In this document: positions 11,635-22,281 of the stretch, piece after piece
Layout of the letters: each line of letters starts with the position of its first letter
Position numbering within the stretch: position 1 is the first letter of the stretch
NCBI GenBank assembly: GCA_945910005.1
Contig: OX246745.1
Span: 38,843,215 to 38,907,214, forward strand
DNA: 64,000 nucleotides
Direction: 5' to 3'
DNA from: Isoperla grammatica
Taxonomy: Eukaryota > Arthropoda > Insecta > Plecoptera > Perlodidae
Translations under genes and position numbers: made by a program
Notes under the pieces: model-generated
Told to the model about the DNA's origin: nothing
The model's input: only the letters and a program-made list of their open reading frames with translations
The model's database searches: none

Positions 11635-12753
11635 GTGACTTTTTTCACGTTATGTGGGCCCGAGCACCCTCGAGCTGGGGGCCCTCCGCGATCGCGGACC
11701 TGCGGACCTGGCTAGTCCGGGCGTGTATGTAATATTGACTATTCATTTATTGTAGACAATTAATATGGGATTTAAAACAAGATAACTGGATTTTATCAGT
11801 ATACGCATTTAGGTATTCTAGACAGTATTCATAATGGCGTAATGGGATGGGGTGAAGATTCGAAGTCAGGAGGGTTGTGGGGCGATGCCACGGCCACCAG
11901 AGGTGGTTATTTCACGTTTTATACACACCTTTAAAAATCGAAACTTAAGTTATCGGCGTAACAAAATGAATATGTTAAATGTTTACAAATAACATTGCTT
12001 AACTTGAATCTGATTTTACCTGATTTTGAAAAAAGTTCATGGTATTTTATAAACATAATAGCACTACGCTTATGATAATATTTCTTTCATGTTGGTGCAG
12101 GTCTATATTTCGTAATGTTAAGCGCAGGTTAAAAGTTCACTCATGAAAACTCTGATATTTTCATAAATATGGCAAAGTATACAAGTTGGCCAAACAGAAG
12201 GAGTATTTATGATTTTGACACTTATTTAAACAGCAGAATTTTGGAGAGCAGTGTAGACCTGGAAGCGAACTCATCAATTGCAGCGTCGATGTCGATCTTT
12301 ATGTCTGATTCACAAGATAGTATCATTAGGGTAGTCCATTAGGGGTGGACAGTAATACGACGCTCGCTACAGGCACGGCCCTCTATTTTCTTTTGAGCGC
12401 GCAATTAGAACGTTTTGTTTGTAAATCGTTTTGGCTTTTAAGGAAAGATGATTTCGTTCTCTATTTTACGCCAATTTTGTTGTATTAGAAGTGATTCTGT
12501 ATTAGTATTCTGTAGATACGCATTATCATATTCTTTACAACTCACTTTGTTTTACGATTCCCTTTTTAATTTATGGTTTCGCCCAACTATACCTACCTAC
12601 CCACCCACCAAACCACCCACCCACCCACCCCTTTACGCTCGCGGGGCCATGGCCCCAAATTTATATGGTCGGGCCGCCACTGACACAGACACACCTTTTG
12701 ATTCCGACAGTAGTCATATTAAGGTTATGAAAGAAGGTGCCAATCGGCTGGAA

Positions 12754-13014
12754 TGGTATATAATGTGAAGAAAGGATCCAACAGCTTACCTTCGTGTAGT
12801 AAGATGACGGATTTGTGAAGAAGAAGAATGGCTACTGCAACTACTGTTGACTAGAGTAGTTGCAGTAGCCATTCTTCTCTCGAGTGAGCAAGACCTCGGG
12901 CGAAACGTCTCGTTATATTTGTATTATGTTTTTTATGTGTACTTCAAACTCGCAAATCCGTCATCTTACTACACGAAGGTAAGCTGTTGGATCCTTTCCT
13001 CACATTATATACCA
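12754..13014. mobile_element. Foldback element ending 43 bp before an exon
   Basis: Long inverted arms (about 62 nt, TGGTATATAATGTGA... with GGATCCAACAGCTTACC on the left, reversed on the right) enclose a second hairpin (GGCTACTGCAACTACT / AGTAGTTGCAGTAGCC). The loop includes CTCGGGCGAAACGTC, which resembles Penelope-type hammerhead tails. GAA occurs at both flanks but is too short to call a target duplication. The right arm finishes at 13014 and the next exon begins at 13058. Confidence 0.8.
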
Positions 13015-13057
13015 GAAGTCATATTAATATATTGACCATGGATGTTCTGTTTTGCAG

Positions 13058-13234
13058 AGTGAGTCCGGGCTTCTTAATGCACATGCAGAAGGGTGGTATT
13101 GGGATCCAACCCCCTCATCCATCTGTCTTGATGGGACATCAAGTGGGACACCAAGGGGGACATAAAGGGGGACATCCAGGTGCTCTTGTGCTACCCCCAG
13201 CATCAATGCCTGGATCCAGTTTAGAAGCCTTGAG
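13058..13234 (+). CDS. Gug: Atrophin exon 3 of those visible
   Basis: The acceptor is TTTTGCAG|AGTGAG and the donor TTGAG|GTAAGC. The exon enters and leaves with two nucleotides of a split AGN codon. It encodes VSPGFLMHMQKGGIGIQPP followed by a His/Gly-rich GHQVGHQGGHKGGHPG stretch and a Pro/Ser tail. This belongs to the variable linker before the conserved Atrophin domain. The nearby TGA-rich intron and matching phases on both sides support it. Confidence 0.78.
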
Positions 13235-13484
13235 GTAAGCACACAGTAGACAAAGAACAGATGGGTAACTATTATGTTTGGTTATGTTTAAAACCTTGTT
13301 ATTCAATCAAATCACAAGAAACCGTAAAAATCTCAATTCAAATTCCAGGTACCGTATTAGCCCAAATATAATGCAATCTCAAATATAGTGTGACCCCCAG
13401 TTTTTAAAACATTATTCCTGGAAAAAACTATTTAGGAGTAAAATAATACTAGGCTTAGTGATAACACAAATTAAGCCTCATAAT

Positions 13485-14015
13485 TAGAGATGCAAGAAAA
13501 TGGTTTTATTTGTCTTCACTTTTCGTTTGAGAAATTGAGAATTATGGTGTTTTGTGGTGTTATTGTTTTTTTTAATCTAAAATCATGTTTTTACATAAAA
13601 TCATTGATAAAACTAAAAAAGGTTACATTTTCTAAACTTTTATATATGTATGGCCCTAAATGTATACATAGTGATGGGCGTCAAAGATTAGATTAGACTG
13701 CAAAGAAGTAAGTGGTGATGATGCGGACTGCTTATTTTCGCTTTTTATCTCGTAATTCTTGTGAAGATTTGAGCGGAAGGGAATACAAAATTACGAATTA
13801 CTGTTAATAATGGTGTTATTTTGCTAGAGTGGCAATTATGGTGTTATATCGCGAATAAACTCATAATTCGTTTTATAAGCATTTTATGGTGTTATTTCGC
13901 GATTTGAATCTGAATCCCAGTGACGCATAACGTAAAGAAATGTAGAAACCAGCACTCTAGAGTGTTTTGTTATACTTTTCGTTTTATCGCGCATTGCGAA
14001 AAACTTGCATCTCTA
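13485..14015. mobile_element. hAT-type MITE, 531 bp
   Basis: Terminal inverted repeats TAGAGATGCAAG and CTTGCATCTCTA, with an exact 8-bp duplication CTCATAAT at 13477-13484 and 14016-14023. No coding sequence is visible. Confidence 0.9.
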
Positions 14016-14032
14016 CTCATAATGTTTGTTTA

Positions 14033-14428
14033 AGAGCGAAGGATACCTCTACGCCAAAAACCGCAGAAAAGTTTCATTTTTAATTATATCTCAAGAATGC
14101 TACTCGAAATCGAAAATCTGAGTCAACAGCGCACTGTGTTTTGGTAAGCCCTACATACTGAATGAAATGTTATCACCATTAACATAGGGCCTAGTTATTT
14201 TGATTATTAAATGGATAATTAGTATTAAAGTTAATTAAAAATAAAAACCATACTGATTACACTGTTAGACACATTTAGAGCATTCAGTGTGTAGGGTAGG
14301 CCTATGTAGGGCTTACCAAACCACAGTGCGCTGTTGATTCATATTTTCGATTTCAAAGTCCATTCTTGAGATATAATTTAAAAATGAAAATTTTGTGCGG
14401 TTTTTGATGTAGAGATACCCTTCGCTCT
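14033..14428. mobile_element. Long-inverted-repeat MITE with TTA flanks
   Basis: Arms of roughly 120-130 nt (AGAGCGAAGGATACCTCTAC... against ...GTAGAGATACCCTTCGCTCT) face each other around a loop of about 120 nt. TTA lies on both sides (14030-14032 and 14429-14431), consistent with a PIF/Harbinger-type 3-bp target site. There is no transposase. Confidence 0.8.
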
Positions 14429-14741
14429 TTATGTACAATTGAAGTGAACAGTTGATAATTTAGAGTAGGCCTACCTAAATTGTCTTGGGCCTAGGCCTAC
14501 AGGGACTAGGCCTAGGCTAGTCTATGTGCAAGGTTGCCTAATTTATTGTCTAGGCCTAGAGATTGTAGAGCATGAACTGTCTCTAGGGCTTGTCTAGTCA
14601 CTGCTCTTGATTTGAATTCCATCTACATTTTCCTACTCTTTTGATCACGTGTTTGATCACTGGTCTCAATCTTGGACACCTGTTCCAAGCAAACAACAGC
14701 TTTTCCCATCCCCAGACTTTTCACTTTCTCTTCTCCCTTAA

Positions 14742-14948
14742 GCGGGTGTTACACGGAGAAGTAAGAAAAGTAAAAAGCAGAAAGTGAAGAGTAGAGATAG
14801 CGTGTAGCTTACGGGACTTTTCACTTGTTCAACATTGTCCTACTTTGGAGAGAACTTCTGTCTTTTGTTCGTTTCCCGTAAGCTACACGCTATCGCTACT
14901 CTTCACTTTCTGCTTTTTACTTTTCTTACTTCTCCGTGTAACACCCGC
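14742..14948. mobile_element. Small foldback element with ~80-nt arms and TTAA flanks
   Basis: The left arm 14737-14816 and right arm 14874-14953 are almost perfect inverted copies (GCGGGTGTTACACGGAG... / ...CTCCGTGTAACACCCGC), with a 57-nt loop. TTAA is present at both outer edges, but because CTTAAG is itself palindromic this could be part of the arms rather than a target duplication. It would fold into a strong hairpin. Confidence 0.85.
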
Positions 14949-15128
14949 TTAAGAAGCTCTAGGCCCTACAAATTAATACGTGGCCGCGCTAGCATCGCTA
15001 CAGTTAAACTACTTGATCGACTTGCCGGTATATGAAGTTACTACTTTATCGACTTTGGGCAGGAATTTGAAACATCAAGAAATGCGCTTAGAAAATCCTA
15101 GTCTACGATTTTAGTGCAAGTGATAATA

Positions 15129-16419
15129 CAGTAAACCACCAGTTATACGATCGTCGAGGGTCTGGCTAATGCCATCGTATAACTCAAAATATCGTACAAC
15201 TGACTATTGATATTTACAGCCAAAGAACATGTGGCAGCTATAAAACAAATTATAGGTAGTGGTATGTTGTGGCCGGGGGGGGGGGGGGTTAGGGGTTAGG
15301 CCCTAAACTAGTCACATCAGTTAATGATTGAATTTATTGATTTTAAGAAACCTTTATCTTTTATTGTTTTTAGCGATTAACATAATAATATTGACACATT
15401 AAACTAATCGTGGTAAATCTATTAATTTAATAAAAAATGGTTGACTGCTATAATGAATTCATGCACGCTTATAAATGGCCTACAAGAAGAACTCATAATA
15501 TCGTGGATCACGGATCACGTATCGTACAGAAGCCCGGGCAGCGGGAAACACGGCTCGCGGCTACTGATGCTGCATCGGCCGCCAACACGTAGCGCGCGAA
15601 CGCGGTGAGTGAAAGCGACCCGTGAGTTGCCGTGTCACTCACCGCTCGTTTCAGGGAACAGATAACTTTAGCAGATAAGTTAGGAATTCTTTCAGAATAA
15701 AACAAGATTATTTTGTTTTGCGTTTTTTTGTCCTAATTTAAATTGAAAGTTAATTTAGAGCAACTCTTTAGACAAACAAGGATTCGCGTGGCACTGGAAT
15801 GTTCCGTGGCACTGGAATGTCAATACGATGACACAAAGACAGCTGTTCTGCCTTGCTTCATCCACCCGCTACCTGCTTTATTGTGGGTTGAGTTGGGTTC
15901 GGTTCGGCTGGCGCATGAATGGGGGGGGGGGGGCTATACAGAACATCCTCCCCCCCCCCTCAAATCACTCACCCGCCCAGTCTGTGAACACCAGCCGCTG
16001 ACAGCGCTCGATACCTACCATAAATCTACAACCAATAAAGCCGTGATTCGTTTTCATTCATACTTTACAAGCCTGCGGTAGTCTGTGGTCGGAAACGGTG
16101 CTAGGGTTGAGGGGGGGGGGGCTCACAAGTTTCGTCGGCAACAATATAAGATCAAGCCAGCAGAATGGCCTGCCAGATGACTCATTAGCGCACGGCGGTC
16201 CAGACCGCTTTTGTCAAACGAGATATCGTATTACTGAGAGTTCCATACTTGCCTGGAGCTAAAAATATATCGTATAAACCCAAATATCGTATAATCCGAT
16301 ATCGTATAACTGATTGTTTTATTCATAAATACACTAAGCAAGTTGGTGGGGACCAATCGTTTTCATCGTATATGTACAAATATCGTACAACTGAGCATCG
16401 TATAACTGGTGGTTTACTG
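15129..16419. mobile_element. pogo/Tigger-like element, non-autonomous
   Basis: TA dinucleotides flank inverted ends CAGTAAACCACCAGTTATAC (15129) and its reverse complement ending at 16419. Subterminal sequence repeats the CATCGTATAACTC / ATCGTACAACTGA theme several times on both sides. The interior has poly-G runs near 15276, 15919 and 16111, and no transposase frame. The ends fit pogo-type Tc1/mariner transposons. Confidence 0.82.
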
Positions 16420-16552
16420 TATACTGTAAATAGTTTTAGTTTAAATATTCTCCTTCTGGTGACCGGTTTCGGCCCAGCCGCTCACTGAGTCAGGAGGTCA
16501 GCCCGGACGATTAAACCTCCCGAGAGGCTAAATCTTTAGGGGGGGAGGAGAT

Positions 16553-17677
16553 GTTACGACTTCGGAAGAAGAAGAAGAAGAAGAAGAATATTCAACTAAT
16601 CGATATATGTTCGATCTACCCGATTTGTTCCATGACGTTCCAGACGACTGGGAGTTGAAGTTCAGATGTCTTGTCAAGCGATTGCATTTTGTATTGTATT
16701 TTGTAAACTACTTTAACCCCTTGGAATATCATTCAAAAACGAAAAAAAAAGCCTGAAATATTATTACGAAAATAAAAAAATAAAAAAATAGGGGGGTGAG
16801 ATGTTGTGTTGGAGCTTCCCTTAGAACACTATTTTAGTCATTTGAGGGTGTGGTACTGCAGGAAACATTCGGGTAGTTGAAACCGGGGCGCGCGACGGCT
16901 AGGCCTAGGCCTAGGCCTACACCATTGCACTGTCACTATTTGACAACACATCGTCCACTTCCGACTCAGATGATAACACCTCATCCCTCCCTTCATCACC
17001 ATCTCTACATATATCACCCTCAACATCAAACTCACAAAGGGTATTATCAACAATCTCGCGCTCCGTCAATTGTTTACGTCTTGTAGTCGCCATTTCTACA
17101 CCTACAACGTTGTCGAGACGTTGCGCGCGGATCGGCTGTTGTTTTTGCGTATGTTTCCTCGTAGCGATGCGTACAGGAAACATACCACCATTCTGATTGG
17201 ATGAAAATGTAGGTGTAAGTTATAGGAGAATCTAGAACTAATCAGCAAGCGTCTACGACGCAAATTGAATAAGCTACCGCGAAATTCAAAGTGCTTGGAG
17301 CGGCGACGGCTCCCAGCCGTCTTTGTACGCGACGCACTTCAAACACACGACGGCTGGGAGCCGTCTTTGTATGGCATGTGGTTAATATATAATTATACAG
17401 AATTAAGCAAACTTTGGCTTCCATAGTCCTACCGTTTTTTCGATGATCCTACCGACTGCGTCACTTTATTGTGTATTAATAAATAGAATGCCAAAGTTTG
17501 CTTGATTCTGTATAATTATATATTAAAGTAGTTTACAAAATACAATACAAAATGCAACCGCTTGACAAGACGTCTGAACTTCAACTCCCAGTCGTCTGGA
17601 ACGTCATGGAACAAATCGGGTAGATCGAACATATATCGATTAGTCGAATACTCTTCTTCTTCTTCCAAAGTCGTAAC
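16553..17677. mobile_element. Foldback element with ~160-nt arms
   Basis: Left arm 16553-16716 (GTTACGACTT..., a GAA run, then TCGATATATGTTCGATCTAC) and right arm 17523-17677 are inverted copies with a few mismatches. The loop contains a second inverted pair (17380-17417 and 17490-17527) and two copies of GACGGCTCCCAGCCGTC-type palindromes near 17310-17370. A minus-strand open frame at 16917-17183 gives MATTRRKQLTEREIVDN followed by an acidic Asp/Glu/Ser-rich tail. This resembles the N-terminus of piggyBac-like transposases but is too short to assign firmly. Confidence 0.7.
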
Positions 17678-19612
17678 AGGAACTGATAGATATAGTGCCG
17701 GTAAGTGTAAGCGTGAAACCCTCCGAATTAAAATAAACCTTGTACTTTAGTTAACATCAGTTGTGAAAACGTCTTGAGGAATGTTGTAACGAAAGTTTGA
17801 TTGTAGTTCAAATTGTGACTTCCTCCTATTGTTGAAATGGACTTTCAAAATTATAACATTGCTCTCTTCTCTGTAGTCTTAAATGTTTATGATATTGTAT
17901 CACTAGTAATATCACCACCTGTATGCTATCATTATATACCGGCTTGGTTTCATTCGCAAGGGCTTTTAACAAAATGACCGAGCAAACAGCCCTGTATTTG
18001 TGTATTCAAGCCATGTAATGTTGCAAGTTGTAATGTACAAGGTCAAGCTGCTAAAGAGAGATTAATTAAACATAGCATTTAACAATGAAGCCAATGTGAA
18101 TGCATTTAAGGTTTTTATTACAAATGACATTGGAAAATACCTTAAAATTAATTACATTGATGCTTCTAGGACAGAATTTTAACAGTCAATATGACTAGGC
18201 ATACTAATAACATATTTTGATGTTGACTCTTTCGAGTATAGACGAAAACTTTGTCGTGACATTTTTGTTAGGGGAAAAAGCAGATGCATAAACAAACAAA
18301 TTTGGCCTTGGCTGCTGCTTTGCAACTTCTTGGTGGTGATATGTATTTTATCTTTTTGATCTAGGGATAGGCCTAGGCCTAGGCTTAGCTGATGCTGTAG
18401 GTTACTAACCTGTTGTCCCATCTGGTCTAGCATTAATCTTTGGTGTTGGTTTCCCATCCGGTCGTTTTCGAAATCGTGTATTAGAACGCTGATTACCTTT
18501 TTGTTCCTTTCACAATCAGCGCACTGCATTTTAATTTTTAAAGAGAACAAGGTGTTCTGGAGACTTATTGGACGCGCTCAATCACATAGGTAGGCGAGGC
18601 CTATGCTTTAGGCCTACACCTTGGAACTCCCACAACTCAGCCAAAACTAACTACTAGGCCTACTCAATAACAATAACACTTCGAGTAGAACCTAATAAGA
18701 TCATAATAAGACAGCAAGATGTTTTATGTGACTATTTAAAACCAAATAAAAGGCCTAATTCTTTATCACTTGACACAAAGATTTCGCCCGGCTGCCACGT
18801 TGTTCCCTCGTGCATCGCTTCAAGCCCGGATACCGCCTTTAACGGGCCTATGGCATACTGCGTGTATTGTGAGGGGAAGTTGTGATTTACAGTTATACCA
18901 GGCCTGCCACCAGGGAAAAAATTAAATTCTGTTGAAGTGGGTCAAATATCCTGAAAATATCCATAAACTCGAAATTTACCTTTTTAATTGGTCTCGGCAA
19001 GTCTTATATTAAAAAAATATACTTTTTACTAGAGATGTCATAGGGTACGTGGGTTACCCGGATCCAGAAATTACCCGAATCCATTTTTAGGATTCGAATC
19101 TTAATCGGGTCATAATATCTGTAAAAAAAAAAAAAATACGCGACGATATTTTTGCGCCTACTTTCCTTGAAGCTACAGTGAATTCCTGCTTGTGGGGGTG
19201 GCGAGCTGGTCGCTGGGTAGTACGCGCTGTCTTTACTGCGGGAGGGGTCTGTGGGGTCTTGCATCACAGCTGTTTACCGCCTACTTCACGGAGAAAATTA
19301 CTACGCACGGACTATTTACCGGCCTGCGCGCACTATAGCGGGTCGCGGCGTCATTGAATACTTCCGGTAGCAAAGTCGATAACGTCATGGACTTCTTTAT
19401 CGATTGCATTCAAACATTAATATTACCCGCGAAATTCAAATCCGCAAAATACAATATTTTGGAAAAATCCGTAAATGACTGTAAAAATCCTGCTGTCCGT
19501 TTTCCACACCAAATATCCGTTAAAGCGGACAATATCGGTAAAAACGGCAGGCCTGAGTTATACCATTGTTTTTGTGATCTCCATTATATAGTTGAAATGC
19601 CTATGTGTTTAG
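17678..19612. other. Intron remainder, no supported feature
   Basis: About 1.9 kb of intron precedes the exon at 19613. It includes TAGGCCTA octamers near 18366, 18612 and 18655. A 123-codon minus-strand open frame at 18179-18550 is Gln/Ser/Lys-rich and matches no family I recognise. I cannot support a gene here. Confidence 0.45.
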
Positions 19613-19721
19613 GGCCCATGCACAAGCTGCTGCTAGTATGCAACAGCACAACCACGCCTCCACTCATCACCACTCGCGAGGTCAACACCAGGGAATGGAT
19701 GAAACCATCAAACCAGATGAG
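19613..19721 (+). CDS. Gug: Atrophin exon 4 of those visible
   Basis: The acceptor is TATGTGTTTAG|GGCCC and the donor GATGAG|GTAGGT. The first G completes the split AG codon from the 13058 exon; the exon ends in phase 0. It encodes AHAQAAASMQQHNHASTHHH and then SRGQHQGMDETIKPDE. The His/Ala-rich then acidic composition fits the segment just before the conserved Atrophin C-terminal domain. Confidence 0.8.
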
Positions 19722-19796
19722 GTAGGTCATTGATTGCACAAGCCATGCGTATTAAATAGAAGAGATAGTAATTGTTCCTGTTTTGTATTTCTCTAG

Positions 19797-19915
19797 ATTG
19801 AGCCTCCAATGATAGCAGAAGACGAGGAGTTACCAAGTCCTCAACACATCCCTCGTGGCCCTAGCCCAGAGCCCAAGATTGAAGACACCGAGTGCCACAG
19901 AAGTCAGTCAGCCAT
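19797..19915 (+). CDS. Gug: Atrophin exon 5 of those visible, start of conserved domain
   Basis: The acceptor is TTTCTCTAG|ATTGAG and the donor GCCAT|GTAAGT, after a short 75-nt intron. It encodes IEPPMIAEDEELPSPQHIP followed by RGPSPEPKIEDTECHRSQSA, which closely matches the opening of the conserved Atrophin-1 domain in RERE/ATN1. The last two nucleotides AT join the C of the next exon to give Ile. This is one of the exons that identifies the family. Confidence 0.93.
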
Positions 19916-20314
19916 GTAAGTGATTTGGAGGTTTTTAAATGGGAGATTTGAAAAAAAAAATCTCTATTATGAGGTCATTGCGTAGGGTAGGCAAGAACAA
20001 AATTTCTTTGAATTTGAATAAAACGTATTGACAAATAAAGAAATTACAAAAAATTGTTTGGAGTTTGTTAGGGAAACACTGATAGGGACCGACAGCTTAC
20101 CTGTAGAAATTCGGGTAATTTCTGAAGATTGAAGAGACACGAAAATATTTATACACAAAACGACTAAAGGTTTTGGCTTAGGCAGCCTTGTTCACTCGTA
20201 GAAGTGGAGATAGACAATGTATTGTTTGAACAATACATTGCTTATGTAATCAGTTGTGTGTAATGTATTGTATCGTGTAACAATGTGTTGTTTGAACAAT
20301 ACTTTGCTTATGTA

Positions 20315-20545
20315 ATCAGTTGTGTCGCATCACCTGACCTAGCCTGCCAGCTGCCTCGAGCGTGTAACATCACACCTCAAGAGCACGCAGCAATATCGTT
20401 GCTTCGCAAAAACAATGAAATTATAATCTTACCTGCAGATAAAGGATCTACCATTGTAATCCAAAACATAGAGGACTAAATAGCGGAAGCCAAACAACAA
20501 CTCAATCAGACCAACACTTACAGGCCACTACAGGGGGCCCCAACT
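20315..20545 (+). pseudogene. Penelope-like element fragment (reverse transcriptase N-terminal region)
   Basis: The frame ending at 20479 reads LLRKNNEIIILPADKGSTIV and continues past a stop into AEAKQQLNQTNTY-like sequence. The pattern of a hydrophobic strand, ADKG, hydrophobic strand, then a Tyr-containing helix is typical of the region just before the RT core in Penelope-like elements. The piece is short and broken. Confidence 0.6.
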
Positions 20546-20587
20546 CACGGTACGGTATCAGCTATTAGGGCAATTGGATAGGGTACT

Positions 20588-21885
20588 GAAGATCAACAGT
20601 TTTGGGCCGCTACGAAGCACTCGGAGGTCAAGAAGATCAACAGTTTCGGGCCGCTACGAAGCACTCGGAGGTCAAGAAGATCAACAGTTTCGGGCCGCTA
20701 CGAAGCACTCGGAGGTCAAGAAGATCAACAGTTTCGGGCCGCTACGAAGCACTCGGAGGTCAAGACGGTCAACAGTTTCGGGCCGCTACGTAGCACTCGG
20801 AGGTCAAGACGGTCAACAGTTTGGGCCGCTACGTAGCACTCGGAGGTCAAGACGGTCAACAGTTTCGGGCCGCTACGTAGCACTCGGAGGTCAAGACGGT
20901 CAACAGTTTCGGGCCGCTACGTAGCACTCGGAGGTCAAGACGGTCAACAGTTTGGGCCGCTACGAAGCACTCGGAGGTCGAGACGGTCAACAGTTTGGGC
21001 CGCTACGTAGCACTCGGAGGTCAAGACGGTCAACAGTTTGGGCCGCTACGTAGCACTCGGAGGTCAAGACGGTCAACAGTTTCGGGCCGCTACGTAGCAC
21101 TCGGAGGTCAAGACGGTCAACAGTTTGGGCCGCTACGAAGCACTCGGAGGTCAAGACGGTCAACAGTTTGGGCCGCTACGTAGCACTCGGAGGTCGAGAC
21201 GGTCAACAGTTTCGGGCCGCTACGTAGCACTCGGAGGTCAAGACGGTCAACTGTTTGGGCCGCTACGAAGCACTCGGAGGTCCAGACGGTCAACAGTTTG
21301 GGCCGCTACGTAGCACTCGGAGGTCAAGACGGTCAACAGTTTGGGCCGCTACGTAGCACTCGGAGGTCAAGACGGTCAACAGTTTGGGCCGCTACGTAGT
21401 ACTCGGAGGTCAAGACGGTCAACAGTTTGGGCCGCTACGAAGCACTCGAAGGTCAAGACGGTCAACAGTTTGGGCCGCTACGTAGCACTCGGAGGTCAAG
21501 ACGGTCAACAGTTTGGGCCGCTACGTAGCACTCGGAGATCAAGACGGTCAACAGTTTGGGCCGCTACGAAGCACTCGGAGGTCAAGACGGTCAACAGTTT
21601 GGGCCGCTACGAAGCACTCGGAGGTCAAGACGGTCAACAGTTTGGGCCGCTACGAAGCACTCGGAGGTCAAGACGGTCAACAGTTTGGGCCGCTACGTAG
21701 CACTCGGAGGTCAAGACGGTCAACAGTTTGGGCCGCTACGTAGCACTCGGAGGTCAAGACGGTCAACAGTTTCGGGCCGCTACGAAGCACTCGGAGGTCA
21801 AGACGGTCAACAGTTTCGGGCCGCTACGAAGTACTCGGAGGTCAAGACGGTCAACAGTTTCGGGCCGCTACGTAGCACTCGGAGG
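20588..21885 (+). repeat. 43/44-bp minisatellite, about 30 copies
   Basis: The unit is GGGCCGCTACGTAGCACTCG then GAGGTCAAGACGGTCAACAGTTT, with an extra C in 44-bp versions. Variation is concentrated at CTACG(A/T)AGC and at AAGATCAAC versus ACGGTCAAC, with the AAGAT form at the left end. Since 43 is not a multiple of 3 the frames rotate, and the apparent open frames across it are repeat artefacts. It lies in the intron between exons 19915 and 22743 and abuts the inverted tRNA-headed repeats. Confidence 0.95.
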
Positions 21886-22083
21886 AATATTTTTAACTTT
21901 TGATTAACATTACGGAATATTCAGAAAAACCAACCACCAACCAAAAATATAATTGTATATTTCAATAATAAAAAAACTCTTCTGACAAACTTTATATTTC
22001 ATACACGCACACACACATACCGGTTTCAATTAATAGTTATAATAATAATAATAATATTGAATGATAGCAATTGTTGTAAAAAT

Positions 22084-22163
22084 GGGTCCCGCTTGGTGAT
22101 CGAACCCAGGTCCTCCGGTTTTACATATTAACGCTCTACCAACTGAGCTATCAGGCCACGGGA
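22084..22163 (-). repeat. tRNA-like head, minus strand
   Basis: Read on the minus strand it has a D-arm GCTCAGTTGGTAGAGC and a T-loop GGTTCGATC with an A-box and B-box layout. The acceptor stem halves do not pair and the T-stem is imperfect. It is best called a SINE head or tRNA pseudogene rather than a working tRNA. Confidence 0.7.
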
Positions 22164-22201
22164 ACACATCTTTACTGAATTGCTATTTGTAGTGATTGTT
22201 G

Positions 22202-22281
22202 TACCAAGCTGGACAATCGAACAGTTGGTAAAGCATCGGTACAAAAGCCGGAAGACCTGGGTTCGATCCTCAGGGGGACAC
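22202..22281 (+). repeat. tRNA-like head, plus strand
   Basis: This is the inverted partner of the previous head. It retains CAGTTGGTAAAGC and GACCTGGGTTCGATCCTC, but the D-stem is degraded and no acceptor stem forms. Confidence 0.7.

Larger units (their letters stand above)
7565..11725. mobile_element. Middle hAT element, inserted in the outer hAT
   Basis: The ends are CAGGCCCGGACTGGG at 7565 and GCTAGTCCGGGCGTG ending at 11725, imperfect inverted repeats. The 8-bp flanks TATGTAAT at 7557-7564 and 11726-11733 match exactly. Without the inner insertion this copy is only about 0.8 kb. It keeps a fragment of a hAT dimerisation domain on the minus strand (11446-11634), so it is an internally deleted derivative of an autonomous element. 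Confidence 0.93.
5479..12682. mobile_element. Outermost hAT element of a three-level nest
   Basis: The termini are inverted copies: CAGTGGCGGCCCGACC at 5479-5494 and its reverse complement ending at 12682. An exact 8-bp target duplication, ACACAGAC, lies at 5471-5478 and 12683-12690. About 3 kb of this element remains once the inner insertions are removed. I see no transposase of its own, so it is either a non-autonomous or an eroded copy. It contains a 262-bp tandem duplication and another inverted-repeat-bounded block on its left side, and the hAT at 7565-11725 in its middle. Confidence 0.92.

Noticed and set aside
18179..18550. A 123-codon minus-strand gene
   Set aside because: It is short, low in complexity, matches no family I know and lies in a transposon-rich intron.
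20574..21903. Basic RSTRRSRRSTV repeat proteins
   Set aside because: They are products of the 43-bp minisatellite read in rotating frames, with no conserved start or host context.
22084..22281. Two tRNA genes
   Set aside because: A- and B-box-like parts are present, but acceptor stems do not pair and both sit inside a larger inverted repeat, so they are SINE-like heads.
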